Shown: positions 37,494-46,067, counted from the stretch's first letter. The stretch is DNA of 64,000 nt from Yoonia vestfoldensis (GCF_002158905.1 NZ_CP021431.1:3612001-3676000); one strand, 5' to 3'. The notes: generated from the sequence alone by a model not told the origin. Numbers and translations are program-made.

Positions 37494-39188
37494 ATGTCCC
37501 GCCGCCGCCTGTTGCCGCTCTTGCCGGCCCTGACCATGCTTGCATTGCTGGGGCCGGTGGTGGCGGGGCTCTGGGGGACCATGCTGCCCGCTTTCGGGCA
37601 TCTGCCTGCGGCGGGTCTGACGGGGCCGTCGCTGGACCCGTTCCGCAACCTGTTTGGCTGGGCCGGATTGCCGCGCGCGGTAATGTTATCGGTGGGAACG
37701 GGCGTCTTGGCGACGGTGATTTCGCTATCCATCGTCATGTTGGTGACGGCGGGCTGGTCCGGGACGCGGGCGTTTGGGGTCTTGGAGCGGCTGTTGTCGC
37801 CTTTGCTGGCGGTGCCGCATGCGGCGGCGGCCTTTGGGCTGGCATTTTTGATCGCGCCCTCGGGCTGGCTGGCGCGGCTGGCCTCGCCGGAGTTGACAGG
37901 CTGGGACCGCCCACCTGACCTGCTGATCGTGCAGGACAGCTGGGGGCTGGCGATGACCGCCGGGCTGATCGTGAAAGAGGTGCCCTTTCTGTTGCTGATC
38001 ACGCTGGCGGCACTGGGCCAGAGTGATGCGCAGCGCAGTCTGCATGTGGCGCAGGCGCTGGGCTATGGGCGGGTGACGGGATGGCTCAAGACAGTCTTTC
38101 CGCGCGTTTATGCGCAGATCAGGCCGCCGGTCTATGTGGTGCTGGCCTATGCGATGTCGGTCGTGGATGTGGCGGTGATCCTTGGGCCGAATACGCCGCC
38201 ATCGCTGTCGGTGCAGATCGTCAAGCTGATGGCGCATCCTGATCTGTCGATGCGCCTAGAGGCTGCTGCGGGGGCCGTGTTGCAATTATTGCTGGTGATC
38301 GGGGCCTTGCTGGTCTGGCGGCTGGGCGAGGCTGTCGTCGCCGCATTTGGGCGGCGCTGGATCGCCTCTGGCGCGCGGGGCAAGGGCGACCGGGCGCTGG
38401 CCGTCCTGGCGCTGACGGCGGGGGGTGTTTCGGCGGCGGCGGTGTTCTTGGGGCTGGTCGTGATGGCGATCTGGTCGGTTGCAGGGTTCTGGAGCTTTCC
38501 CGATGCGCTGCCGGACCGGATCACCTTGGCGAATTGGTCGCGTTTCGGCCCCGGCACATTAGAGGCGCTGGGCGAAACCGCGCTGATCGCGGTGGTCGTG
38601 GCCCTGGTCGCGCTGGTGCTGACCATCGGCTGCCTAGAGGCCGAATACCGCCATGGCATCCGCGTCAGCCAGCGTGCGGTCTGGGTGCTGTATCTGCCCT
38701 TGCTGATCCCGCAAACGGCCTTTCTGCCGGGGTTGCAGACATTGATGCTGACCCTTGGGGCGGATATGGGCCGTGGGCCGGTCATGCTGGCACATCTGGT
38801 GTTCGTGCTGCCCTATGTCTTTTTGTCGCTGGCCGATCCGTTCCGCGCCTGGGATAGGCGGATCGGCACCATTGCGGCTGCCTTGCGCGCCAGCCCGGAC
38901 CGTATCTTGTGGCGGCTGCGCCTGCCGATGCTGTTGCGTCCGGTGCTGACGGCCTTTGCCGTTGGGTTGGCGGTGTCCGTCGGGCAATATCTGGCCACCC
39001 TGCTGATCGGCGGCGGGCGCGTCGCCACCCTGACAACCGAGGCGGTGGCGCTGGCATCCGGCGGCGACAGGCGCGCGATCGGGGTTTACGGGTTGATGCA
39101 GACGGGGGCGGCGCTGGTGCCATTCGCGCTGGCGCTCCTGATCCCGGCGCTGGTCTGGCGCAACAGGAAAGGATTGCGGCATGGATAA
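37494..39188 (+). CDS. ynjC: ABC transporter permease, YnjC-like (two permease halves in one chain)
   Basis: A 564-residue inner-membrane permease of about 12 helices. Two six-helix halves each carry an EAA-type loop (AQALGYGRVTGWLKTVFPRVY near residue 185; ALRASPDRILWRLRLPMLL near residue 460). This duplicated layout resembles ThiP and FbpB and matches YnjC. It overlaps ynjD by 8 bp. Confidence 0.9.
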   Translation: MSRRRLLPLLPALTMLALLGPVVAGLWGTMLPAFGHLPAAGLTGPSLDPFRNLFGWAGLPRAVMLSVGTGVLATVISLSIVMLVTAGWSGTRAFGVLERLLSPLLAVPHAAAAFGLAFLIAPSGWLARLASPELTGWDRPPDLLIVQDSWGLAMTAGLIVKEVPFLLLITLAALGQSDAQRSLHVAQALGYGRVTGWLKTVFPRVYAQIRPPVYVVLAYAMSVVDVAVILGPNTPPSLSVQIVKLMAHPDLSMRLEAAAGAVLQLLLVIGALLVWRLGEAVVAAFGRRWIASGARGKGDRALAVLALTAGGVSAAAVFLGLVVMAIWSVAGFWSFPDALPDRITLANWSRFGPGTLEALGETALIAVVVALVALVLTIGCLEAEYRHGIRVSQRAVWVLYLPLLIPQTAFLPGLQTLMLTLGADMGRGPVMLAHLVFVLPYVFLSLADPFRAWDRRIGTIAAALRASPDRILWRLRLPMLLRPVLTAFAVGLAVSVGQYLATLLIGGGRVATLTTEAVALASGGDRRAIGVYGLMQTGAALVPFALALLIPALVWRNRKGLRHG

Positions 39189-39828
39189 GGGGTTGTCGCT
39201 GCGCGATGTGACGGTGTTCAAGGATCAATCGCCGCTGATCAGGCTGCATCATGATGTGGCACCGGGCGCGGTTTTGACGATCATGGGGCCGTCCGGTGTC
39301 GGCAAATCCACATTGCTGGCCTTTATCACCGGCAATTTGAGCAGTGATTTCACCGCCAGTGGCGCGGTCTGGCTGGACGGGCATGACATCACCCATGCGG
39401 CGGCGCATCAACGGCGTGTTGGCATCCTGTTTCAGGATGATCTGCTGTTTCCGCATCTGTCGGTCGGGGAAAACCTGGCCTTTGGCTTGCGGCCGGGGGG
39501 GGCGCGCAGCGACAGGCAGGCCCGGATCGACGCGGCCCTGGCCGAGGTCGGGCTTGACGGTTTTGCCCGGCGCGATCCTGCCACCCTGTCGGGGGGGCAA
39601 AAGGCGCGCGTCGCCTTGATGCGGATGCTGTTGTCCGAACCCTGCGCGCTGCTGCTGGATGAACCGTTTTCGCGGCTGGATGCGGCCTTGCGCGCGCAGG
39701 TGCGCGAGATGGTGTTCGACAGGGCGCGCAGCCGCGCCTTGCCGGTGTTGATGGTCACCCATGATGCCGAAGATGCGCAGGCCGCAGGCGGTGCGATCAT
39801 CACGCTGGGCGATGAAACCGACCGCTGA
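39181..39828 (+). CDS. ynjD: ABC transporter ATP-binding protein, YnjD-like
   Basis: A 215-residue single nucleotide-binding domain. Walker A is GPSGVGKSTLL, the Q-loop is in GILFQDDLLFPHLS, the signature is LSGGQKARVALMR, Walker B is LLLDEPFSRLD, and the switch His is in VTHDAEDAQA. It energises the YnjC permease. It ends 17 bp before the convergent Cache-type gene. Confidence 0.92.
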   Translation: MDKGLSLRDVTVFKDQSPLIRLHHDVAPGAVLTIMGPSGVGKSTLLAFITGNLSSDFTASGAVWLDGHDITHAAAHQRRVGILFQDDLLFPHLSVGENLAFGLRPGGARSDRQARIDAALAEVGLDGFARRDPATLSGGQKARVALMRMLLSEPCALLLDEPFSRLDAALRAQVREMVFDRARSRALPVLMVTHDAEDAQAAGGAIITLGDETDR

Positions 39829-39845
39829 CAGCCCGCGCAACCCGA

Positions 39846-40415
39846 TCAGATCAGCGTGGACAGGTTGATCCCTATGGTCATGGCCCCCACGACCGCGCCG
39901 GTGCTGTCCACGATGGATATCGACACCTGTGCCTGCACTTCACCGGATGATCCATCCAATTCAACCTCGCCGAAATGCATGGCATTGGGGCCTTTGGGGA
40001 AAGTTTCGGAAAACTTAGCCTCGTCCCCCTGCCAGTAATCCGATGTCGCTTCTGCGGCGGCGACATTCAGGCCGCGGGCATCCATGACGAAAACTTCGGA
40101 AATGGTGCCAGCCGATGCCGCCACGCGTTGCCGCAGGAAATCTGAGGTGGGGTTCTGCAATACGTCGTCAATCAGCGGAACACCCGGCATCCCGGCCTGC
40201 GCCATCCACAGCGCATCAAGTTCGTCGATCTTGGCCTGATCATAGCGGCCCGTAATCGCGTTTTGCGCAATGATCGCATCCACGATGATCGGGTCGGTTG
40301 CCCAATCCATAACGTGTTCAGTGACGAATTGTGCCATCTTGGGCTGCAGATCCTGTGCCGCCCCAGCGGTCGCGGTGGCCAGCGTCATGGCCAGCCAGAA
40401 AGTCAGTTGCTTCAT
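39846..40415 (-). CDS. Secreted Cache/PDC sensor-domain protein
   Basis: A 189-residue protein with a Sec signal peptide (KQLTFWLAMTLATATAGAA). It consists only of a PAS-like extracytoplasmic fold. The stretch SEVFVMDARGLNVAAAEATSDYWQGDE and the closing VDSTGAVVGAMTIGINL are typical of Cache/PDC sensing domains, usually attached to chemoreceptors or kinases but free here. AGGAGG lies just upstream of the ATG, a strong translation signal. It probably binds a small molecule in the periplasm and signals through an unseen partner. Confidence 0.75.
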   Translation of the reverse strand: MKQLTFWLAMTLATATAGAAQDLQPKMAQFVTEHVMDWATDPIIVDAIIAQNAITGRYDQAKIDELDALWMAQAGMPGVPLIDDVLQNPTSDFLRQRVAASAGTISEVFVMDARGLNVAAAEATSDYWQGDEAKFSETFPKGPNAMHFGEVELDGSSGEVQAQVSISIVDSTGAVVGAMTIGINLSTLI

Positions 40416-40497
40416 CTATATTCCTCCTATGCAAGGCGAATAAGGCCGAAGTCTTGCCAGCCGGTTAAGCGCGACACAGAAATACGCATAGTTTGAA

Positions 40498-41478
40498 TCA
40501 ACTTTGGCCTTCATCGCCTTGTGGCCATCGCGCCCGCCGGGGCACGCGAAACGCCAGCATCGGCTTGACCAAGGGCGAGGCATAGCGGTCCAGATCCAGC
40601 GCTTCGTGAACGCCGGTGACGGTTTCCCCGTCCAGCACGGTCTGCACGGCAGAGCGTGAATAGAACGGCGCATCCAGCATCGCCAGCACCTGCCGGGGCA
40701 TGACGCCGGGGTCAGCGCGGGTTTCGCGCCTGATCCGCCAGCCCGACGATTTGAACGGCACGCGCGGTGGCGCGCTGACCTGTCGGGCCTTGCCCTGATG
40801 GTCAAAGGCGATGGCGGTTTCCAGCATGGACCCATCCCTGCGCGTCGCGTCATAGATGCAGGTCGCGCCTGCCTTGGTCGGATAGCGGCCCCATGTCCAG
40901 AATTTGAAATCATCCTCCAGCGGTCTGGTGCCGAAATTGGCGTCGAAATAGCCGTGGCCTTTCCATTGCCAGCCCTTTGCCGCCAGATCGACATTGATGT
41001 CCGAGGATGGCGCGAAAGGCCGCCAGACATGCGCGCCGTCCGGCGTCAGCGGCAGTTCGACAGATGTCACCGCGCGCGGGGTGATGGTGATCTGCCCTTG
41101 CACGCGGCTGATGACGGGCGGGCCGCTGATCTCGTTGATGTCGATGACCAGCGCCTTGCCGTTCCAATGCATTGCCGATGGGCCGACCTGCAAGGTATCG
41201 GTGCTGGTGCGCAGCGCCTGCCGGCCGCGGTCGGTCATGGTGAACCGCCCGCCGGGGCCATAGGTCGCCACATTGATGCAGCAATGATTGGCCGGATCAC
41301 CGCGCCCCGACCAAGCATACCACGGCGAAAAGACCGATCCTATGAACCCGATGACGCTGACCGCCTTGGTGCCGCAGTCGCTGATCCCGTCGACATACCA
41401 CCAGGCATAGCCGCCGGGCGGGACGTCGAGTGCAAAGCAAGGTCGTTCAAGATCGCCGCGGCCGCGTGCTGGCCGCAG
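40498..41478 (-). CDS. crtC: Carotenoid 1,2-hydratase (hydroxyneurosporene synthase)
   Basis: CrtC hydrates the psi end of neurosporene or its relatives in spheroidene synthesis. The conserved body is plain: GGYAWWYVDGISD, GFIGSVFSPWYAWSG, NHCCINVATYGPGGRFTMTDRGR, and the active-site stretch GHGYFDANFGTRPLEDDFKFW. The start is a problem. Between the conserved N-terminus and the ATG at 41730, far inside crtD, there is no in-frame ATG, GTG or TTG. The left limit given here is a CTG at 41478, the nearest plausible weak start. The gene overlaps the crtD frame by up to 139 bases in a different frame. Identity is secure, start unresolved. Confidence 0.85.
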   Translation of the reverse strand: MRPARGRGDLERPCFALDVPPGGYAWWYVDGISDCGTKAVSVIGFIGSVFSPWYAWSGRGDPANHCCINVATYGPGGRFTMTDRGRQALRTSTDTLQVGPSAMHWNGKALVIDINEISGPPVISRVQGQITITPRAVTSVELPLTPDGAHVWRPFAPSSDINVDLAAKGWQWKGHGYFDANFGTRPLEDDFKFWTWGRYPTKAGATCIYDATRRDGSMLETAIAFDHQGKARQVSAPPRVPFKSSGWRIRRETRADPGVMPRQVLAMLDAPFYSRSAVQTVLDGETVTGVHEALDLDRYASPLVKPMLAFRVPRRARWPQGDEGQS

Positions 41479-42902
41479 AGCGTCGCCATCGGCACCCCCG
41501 CCCCCGGATGCACCCCGCCCCCCGCCAGATACAGCCCCGGCATCGTCGTGCGCACGGTCGGCCGCTGAAACGCCGCCATCATCCCGTGCGGGCTGCGCCC
41601 GTACAGTGAACCGAGGCTCGCGGGGAACAGCGCGTCGAACCCCTGCGGTGTGGTCAGGCTGTCCGGTCCCGGTGTCGGGCTGAAGGTCAGTCCGAACTGG
41701 CGGAACCGGGCGAAAATCTGTGTCTGACATTGGGCTTTTTCCTGTTCGGGGTCGCGCAGAACGGGGGCTGCATTCATGATGATTTCAAAACGTTGCAGGG
41801 CACCGGGTGCCGCGGTCCCGTGATCCTGCGCGCACAGATACAATGACGCATCGCGCGGCATTTCCTTGCGCGCCAAAGCGGCAAATTCGGCCTTGGGGTC
41901 ATGGCCGAAGAACACATTATGATGCGCCAGCGCGACCCCCTGGGGCTTGGCCGCGAAAGCATGGACATAGGCCGACAGGCTGCGCGGTTCGGTGCCAGCG
42001 CGTTTGACCACTCTGGCAAGACTGTCTCCCAGCAGGCCGGTCGCCAGCGCCCTTGGGTCGCCGTTGAACACGACGGTGCCGCCCGCGAAATGCCCTTTGG
42101 TGGTTTCCACCCCGCTGATCCTGCCGCCTTGCCGTGTGATCCGCAGGGCGCGGGTGTCGTGGTGAAACTGCACGCCATGCCGTTCGGCCAATGCCGCGAT
42201 GGCCAGCGCCAGCTTTTGCATGCCGCCCGCGACGGTCCAGACGCCCTGCGCCTCGGCCTGCCAGATCAGCGACAGGATCGCGGGCGATTGATAGGGCGAG
42301 CCGCCGACATAGGTGGCATAGCGCCCGAACAATTGCGCCAGACGCGGGTCGGTGAAGCTGGATTTCAGCAGCCCGGCCATCGACCGATGCGGCGCCATAT
42401 CGGCGATCAGGCGCGGCTGGGCCAGCACTTTGCGCGCCACGGCGATCTGGTCGGGCATGGCTGTGCGCATCATCGGCGCATCGAACGCCTCGAACAGCCG
42501 CTTTGCACGGGCCGAGAATTGCGCGAATTCCGCCGTCGCCACCGCGCCAAAGGCGTCGCGCAGATTGGCAAGGCTCGCCTGCGGATCGGCCATCAGGTCC
42601 AGCTGGGTGCCATCATCCCAATAATGCCGCGCCAGTGTTGCCAGCGGCGTCAGGGTCACATGATCGGCCAGATCGGCCCCGACATCGGCGAACAGATTGT
42701 CGAACACATGCCGCATTGTCAGCACGGTGGGGCCGGCATCGACCGGACCCGCAGCAGATGGCACCGACCGGATCTTGCCGCCCGGTGCGGCCTGCATATC
42801 GACCACCGTGACATCATATCCGACATGGCCAAGGCGCAAGGCGGTGGCCAATCCGGCGATTCCCGCGCCGATGATCACGATCTTTTCCGCAGATGCGGGC
42901 AT
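41340..42902 (-). CDS. crtD: Methoxyneurosporene dehydrogenase (CrtD)
   Basis: CrtD introduces the 3,4 double bond in hydroxylated or methoxylated neurosporene. It belongs to the phytoene desaturase family: the FAD-binding IVIIGAGIAGLATALRLGHVGY with E/D at VVDMQ, GPTVLTMRHVFDNLF, and the C-terminal LYLAGGGVHPGAGVPMATLCGQHAA. The family part ends near 41440, and about 30 further residues come from the crtC region read in another frame before TAG at 41340. The start at 42902 opens the Rossmann motif at the usual distance. Transcribed leftwards from the shared crtD-crtE regulatory region. Confidence 0.94.
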   Translation of the reverse strand: MPASAEKIVIIGAGIAGLATALRLGHVGYDVTVVDMQAAPGGKIRSVPSAAGPVDAGPTVLTMRHVFDNLFADVGADLADHVTLTPLATLARHYWDDGTQLDLMADPQASLANLRDAFGAVATAEFAQFSARAKRLFEAFDAPMMRTAMPDQIAVARKVLAQPRLIADMAPHRSMAGLLKSSFTDPRLAQLFGRYATYVGGSPYQSPAILSLIWQAEAQGVWTVAGGMQKLALAIAALAERHGVQFHHDTRALRITRQGGRISGVETTKGHFAGGTVVFNGDPRALATGLLGDSLARVVKRAGTEPRSLSAYVHAFAAKPQGVALAHHNVFFGHDPKAEFAALARKEMPRDASLYLCAQDHGTAAPGALQRFEIIMNAAPVLRDPEQEKAQCQTQIFARFRQFGLTFSPTPGPDSLTTPQGFDALFPASLGSLYGRSPHGMMAAFQRPTVRTTMPGLYLAGGGVHPGAGVPMATLCGQHAAAAILNDLALHSTSRPAAMPGGMSTGSATAAPRRSASSGS

Positions 42903-42919
42903 TTCGAACAGGCCTCTAC

Positions 42920-42937
42920 TGTATCGTTTGATTTACA
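42920..42937. promoter_or_regulatory. PpsR/CrtJ-type operator, crtD side
   Basis: An exact TGT-N12-ACA palindrome, the consensus of the aerobic photosynthesis repressor PpsR/CrtJ. It is paired with a second site 8 bp away, a spacing that fits cooperative binding. It lies in the 87-bp region between the divergent crtD and crtE genes. Confidence 0.85.
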
Positions 42938-42945
42938 TTGACATA

Positions 42946-42963
42946 TGTAAACTAAATTAGACA
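42946..42963. promoter_or_regulatory. PpsR/CrtJ-type operator, crtE side
   Basis: The second exact TGT-N12-ACA site. It lies in the spacer of a possible crtE promoter (TTGACA at 42938-42943, weak CAGTAT at 42962-42967), so a bound repressor would block RNA polymerase. The pair probably controls both crtDC and crtEF. Confidence 0.85.
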
Positions 42964-42989
42964 GTATGGAAGTGAGATAGGATGCCCGT

Positions 42990-43871
42990 ATGAAAATCGC
43001 CGACCGGATCGAAGCCACCATGACCGCTGCCATCGCGCAGGGGCAGGGCGGCATGGCGCCGCCAAAACTGGCGGCGGCGTTGAATTACGCGGTCACGCCG
43101 GGTGGTGCGCGGATCAGGCCGACGATTCTGATGAGCGTGGCAATGGCCTGTGGCGATGACCGTCCGGCGCTGACCAATGCGGCGGCGACAGCACTCGAAC
43201 TGGTGCATTGCGCCAGCCTTGTGCATGACGATCTGCCTTGTTTCGACGATGCCGATCTGCGTCGGGGCAAGCCCGCGCTGCACCGCGCCTTTTCGGAACC
43301 CTTGGCCGTCTTGGCGGGCGATAGCCTGATTATCATGGGGTTTCATGTGCTGGCCCGCGCCGCGGGTGACGCACCTGCACGCGCGATCACGCTGCTGGAT
43401 ATTCTGGGCACGCGCACGGGTATGCCCTTTGGCATCTGCGCCGGGCAAGGCTGGGAAAGCGAAAGCCAGATTGATTTATCCGCCTATCATCAGGCGAAAA
43501 CCGGGGCTTTGTTCATCGCGGCAACCCAGATGGGGGCCGTGGCCGCAGGGCAAGAACCCGAACCCTGGGCCGAGCTTGGCGCCCGGATTGGCGAGGCGTT
43601 TCAGGTCGCCGATGACCTGCGTGATGCGCTTTGCGATGATGCCACATTGGGCAAACCTGCCGGTCAGGACGATCTGCACGGGCGGCCCAATGCGGTGGCT
43701 GTCTATGGCGTGCAAGGCGCGGTCAAGCGGTTTGACGATATCCTTGGCGGTGCGATTTCATCGATTCCCGCCTGCCCGGGCGAGGCGGCGCTGGCCCAGA
43801 TGGTACGCGCCTATGCCGATAAACTGGTGCCTGCGGGCGCGCGCGACCGCCGGACCGTGCCGGGCGAATAA
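42990..43871 (+). CDS. crtE: Geranylgeranyl diphosphate synthase
   Basis: CrtE (293 aa) condenses isopentenyl diphosphate onto farnesyl diphosphate to give GGPP, the precursor of carotenoids and of the bacteriochlorophyll tail. The first Asp-rich motif is VHDDLPCFDDADLRRGKP, the second is FQVADDLRD (shortened, as in this bacterial class), and GGARIRP binds the diphosphate. It is the first gene of the rightward photosynthesis transcript. It overlaps crtF by TAATG. Confidence 0.95.
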   Translation: MKIADRIEATMTAAIAQGQGGMAPPKLAAALNYAVTPGGARIRPTILMSVAMACGDDRPALTNAAATALELVHCASLVHDDLPCFDDADLRRGKPALHRAFSEPLAVLAGDSLIIMGFHVLARAAGDAPARAITLLDILGTRTGMPFGICAGQGWESESQIDLSAYHQAKTGALFIAATQMGAVAAGQEPEPWAELGARIGEAFQVADDLRDALCDDATLGKPAGQDDLHGRPNAVAVYGVQGAVKRFDDILGGAISSIPACPGEAALAQMVRAYADKLVPAGARDRRTVPGE

Positions 43872-45010
43872 TGGCGGATGCGGCTGTCAGCGTGCCGGTA
43901 TCCGGACCTGAGTGCGATCGCCAGAATGCGTCGCGCCTGACGCGGCTGCTGGCCGCGCCTTCCTTTCAGAAATGGGCCGCGCGCTTTCCGCTGACCCGCC
44001 GGTTTGTCCGGTCCGAGGGTGCGGCGATGTTCGATCTTGTCGCCGGGTTCTGCCATTCACAGGTGCTTTATGCGTTGGTGGCGCTGGACATCCCCAAGGC
44101 GCTGTTGGCGCATGAATTATCCCTGTCCGTCTTGGCGCAGCAAGGGCGGATGCCGCCCGAGCGGATGGCGGTTCTGTTATCGGCAGCCATGGCGCTGGGC
44201 CTGCTGAAACAGCGCAAATCCGGCCTTTATGCGCTGACGACGCGCGGCGCGGCGCTTGCCGGGGTGCCCGGTCTGGCGGGGATGATCATGCATCACGACG
44301 TGCTGTATCGTGATCTGTCCGACCCCGTGGCGTTCTTTCGCGGTGAGGTGGATACAGAGCTGGCGGCGTTCTGGCCCTATGTGTTCGGCGCAGGTGCCGC
44401 GACAGACCCGGCCAATGCGGCCCGATATTCGCAGCTGATGGCCGATAGCCAGCGGCTGGTCGCCGATGACACGCTGGCGGCGGTCGATTTTCGCGGTGTG
44501 GCGCGGTTGATGGATGTGGGCGGTGGCTCTGGTGCCTTTCTGGCCGCGGTGGGGGCGGCCTATCCCGGGCTTGGGATGACCCTGTTCGATCTGCCCGCCG
44601 TTGTGCCTGCCGCGCAGGACAGGTTCGCCGCCGCAGGGATGGCAGATCGGGTGCAGATCGTGCCCGGATCTTTCCGCGACCAGCCGCTGCCGCGGGGGGC
44701 CGATATGATCAGCCTTGTCCGTGTGCTTTATGATCACAGCGACGATACCGTGGTGGATTTGCTGGCCGCCGCCCATGCCGCGCTGCCGCCTGGCGGGCGC
44801 ATCGTGATTTCTGAACCGATGACCGGCGGCGCTGTCCCGCATCGCGCGGGGGATGCCTATTTCGCGCTCTATTGCATGGCGATGCGCACTGGCCGCGCGC
44901 GGTCGGCCGACCGGATTGCCACGCTTTTGCAGCTGGCCGGATTCAGCAACCTGCGCCTGCCAAGGCCCGCGCGCCCCTTTATCACCTCTGTCGTCGAAGG
45001 TGTCAGGTAG
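43871..45010 (+). CDS. crtF: Hydroxyneurosporene O-methyltransferase
   Basis: CrtF (379 aa) methylates the C1 hydroxyl made by CrtC. An N-terminal dimerisation domain (residues about 55-150, DLVAGFCHSQVLYALVALDIPKALL) precedes the SAM-binding domain with LMDVGGGSGAFLAA and LFDLPAVVPAA. The catalytic base region is near LVRVLYDHSDDTV. It is coupled to crtE. Its last codons overlap a PpsR-type site at 45001-45018. Confidence 0.95.
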   Translation: MADAAVSVPVSGPECDRQNASRLTRLLAAPSFQKWAARFPLTRRFVRSEGAAMFDLVAGFCHSQVLYALVALDIPKALLAHELSLSVLAQQGRMPPERMAVLLSAAMALGLLKQRKSGLYALTTRGAALAGVPGLAGMIMHHDVLYRDLSDPVAFFRGEVDTELAAFWPYVFGAGAATDPANAARYSQLMADSQRLVADDTLAAVDFRGVARLMDVGGGSGAFLAAVGAAYPGLGMTLFDLPAVVPAAQDRFAAAGMADRVQIVPGSFRDQPLPRGADMISLVRVLYDHSDDTVVDLLAAAHAALPPGGRIVISEPMTGGAVPHRAGDAYFALYCMAMRTGRARSADRIATLLQLAGFSNLRLPRPARPFITSVVEGVR

Positions 45011-45018
45011 GGTTTACA
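45001..45018. promoter_or_regulatory. PpsR/CrtJ-type operator upstream of bchC, distal site
   Basis: An exact TGT-N12-ACA match that begins inside the last codons of crtF. The partner site starts 7 bp downstream, the tandem arrangement known for the bchC promoter of Rhodobacter. Confidence 0.75.
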
Positions 45019-45025
45019 CTAGGGG

Positions 45026-45043
45026 TGTCTAAAAGAATTGACA
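45026..45043. promoter_or_regulatory. PpsR/CrtJ-type operator upstream of bchC, proximal site
   Basis: An exact TGT-N12-ACA palindrome. Its right half overlaps the -35 hexamer (TTGACA at 45038-45043), so binding should exclude RNA polymerase from the bchC promoter under oxygen. Confidence 0.87.
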
Positions 45044-45065
45044 CTGCGCATCAAAAAGATACACT
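45038..45065 (+). promoter_or_regulatory. Sigma-70-type promoter of bchC-XYZ
   Basis: TTGACA, 16 bases, TACACT. The -35 is a perfect consensus and the -10 matches at four positions. It lies 64 bp before the bchC start and is overlapped by a PpsR-type site. Confidence 0.75.
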
Positions 45066-45128
45066 CAACCCAAGAGGACGCGCGGCTGCCAGGTCAGAAT
45101 GACCGCCATGCACCGCAGGAGAGAATAC

Positions 45129-46067
45129 TTGGAAACAAGGGCCGTCATATTATCAGCGCCCCGCAAGCTGGGGCTAGAGACGGTGGGAATCAAACCCCCC
45201 GCGCGCGACGATCTTGTCGTCCAGATCCGTCATTCGGGCATTTCGACCGGCACTGAAAAATTGTTCTGGTCCGGTGACATGCCGCCTTTCCCCGGCATGG
45301 GGTATCCGTTGATCCCCGGCTATGAGGCCGCAGGCGAGGTGGTCGAGGCTGGCCCCGACAGCGGCTATCGCATCGGCGAACATGTCTTTGTCCCCGGTGC
45401 CAATTGCTATGAAGGGGCGTTTGGCCTTTTCGGTGCGGCGGCGCAGACCATCGTGACCAAAGCATCGCGTGTGACACGGATTGATCGCGGTCTTGGGGCG
45501 GGTGGCGCATTGCTGGCGCTGGCTGCCACCGCGCGGCATGCGATGGCCGGGCCGCATAAATCCGTGCCTGACCTGATCATCGGCCATGGCGTTCTGGGTC
45601 GCTTGCTGGCGCGGCTGACCATCGCTGCGGGCGCGCCTGCGCCGACCGTCTGGGAGGTGGACCCGCAACGCATGACCGGCGCGCAGGGCTATCAGGTCAC
45701 GACACCTGACGCCGATACGCGCCGGGATTATGCGTCGATCTATGATGCCTCTGGCCGGGGCGATCTGCTGAATGATTGGATCGGCCGCATCGCCAAGGGC
45801 GGTGAAATCGTGCTGGCCGGTTTCTATACCGCGCCGCTGCAATTCGCCTTTCCGCCCGCTTTCATGAAAGAGGCCCGTTTGCGCATCAGCGCCGAATGGA
45901 CCGCCGACGATATGACCGCCACCCGCGCGCTGGTTGAAAACGGCACGTTGCGGCTGGGCGATCTGATCACCCACCAACAAGCCGCCGAAACCGCGCCTGC
46001 CGCCTATGAAACGGCCTTCAGCGATCCGGCCTGCCTGAAAATGATTTTGAACTGGGGAACCGCATGA
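45129..46067 (+). CDS. bchC: 3-hydroxyethyl bacteriochlorophyllide a dehydrogenase
   Basis: BchC (312 aa) oxidises the 3-hydroxyethyl group during bacteriochlorophyll a synthesis. It is a zinc-free alcohol-dehydrogenase-like protein with METRAVIL-type start, [28 protein letters not shown] and a nucleotide-binding [14 protein letters not shown]. The start is taken as TTG at 45129. It has AGGAGAG five bases upstream and gives the family N-terminus LETRAVI; the upstream ATG at 45108 has no such site. It overlaps bchX by ATGA. Confidence 0.93.
   Translation: METRAVILSAPRKLGLETVGIKPPARDDLVVQIRHSGISTGTEKLFWSGDMPPFPGMGYPLIPGYEAAGEVVEAGPDSGYRIGEHVFVPGANCYEGAFGLFGAAAQTIVTKASRVTRIDRGLGAGGALLALAATARHAMAGPHKSVPDLIIGHGVLGRLLARLTIAAGAPAPTVWEVDPQRMTGAQGYQVTTPDADTRRDYASIYDASGRGDLLNDWIGRIAKGGEIVLAGFYTAPLQFAFPPAFMKEARLRISAEWTADDMTATRALVENGTLRLGDLITHQQAAETAPAAYETAFSDPACLKMILNWGTA

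Noticed and set aside
40416..41030. Reverse-strand frame of 204 codons over crtC
   Set aside because: An out-of-frame shadow of crtC without family motifs.
42982..42993. Three-codon frame (ATG CCC GTA TGA) overlapping the crtE start
   Set aside because: Could be a tiny leader, but such ATGs are frequent by chance and nothing else supports translation.
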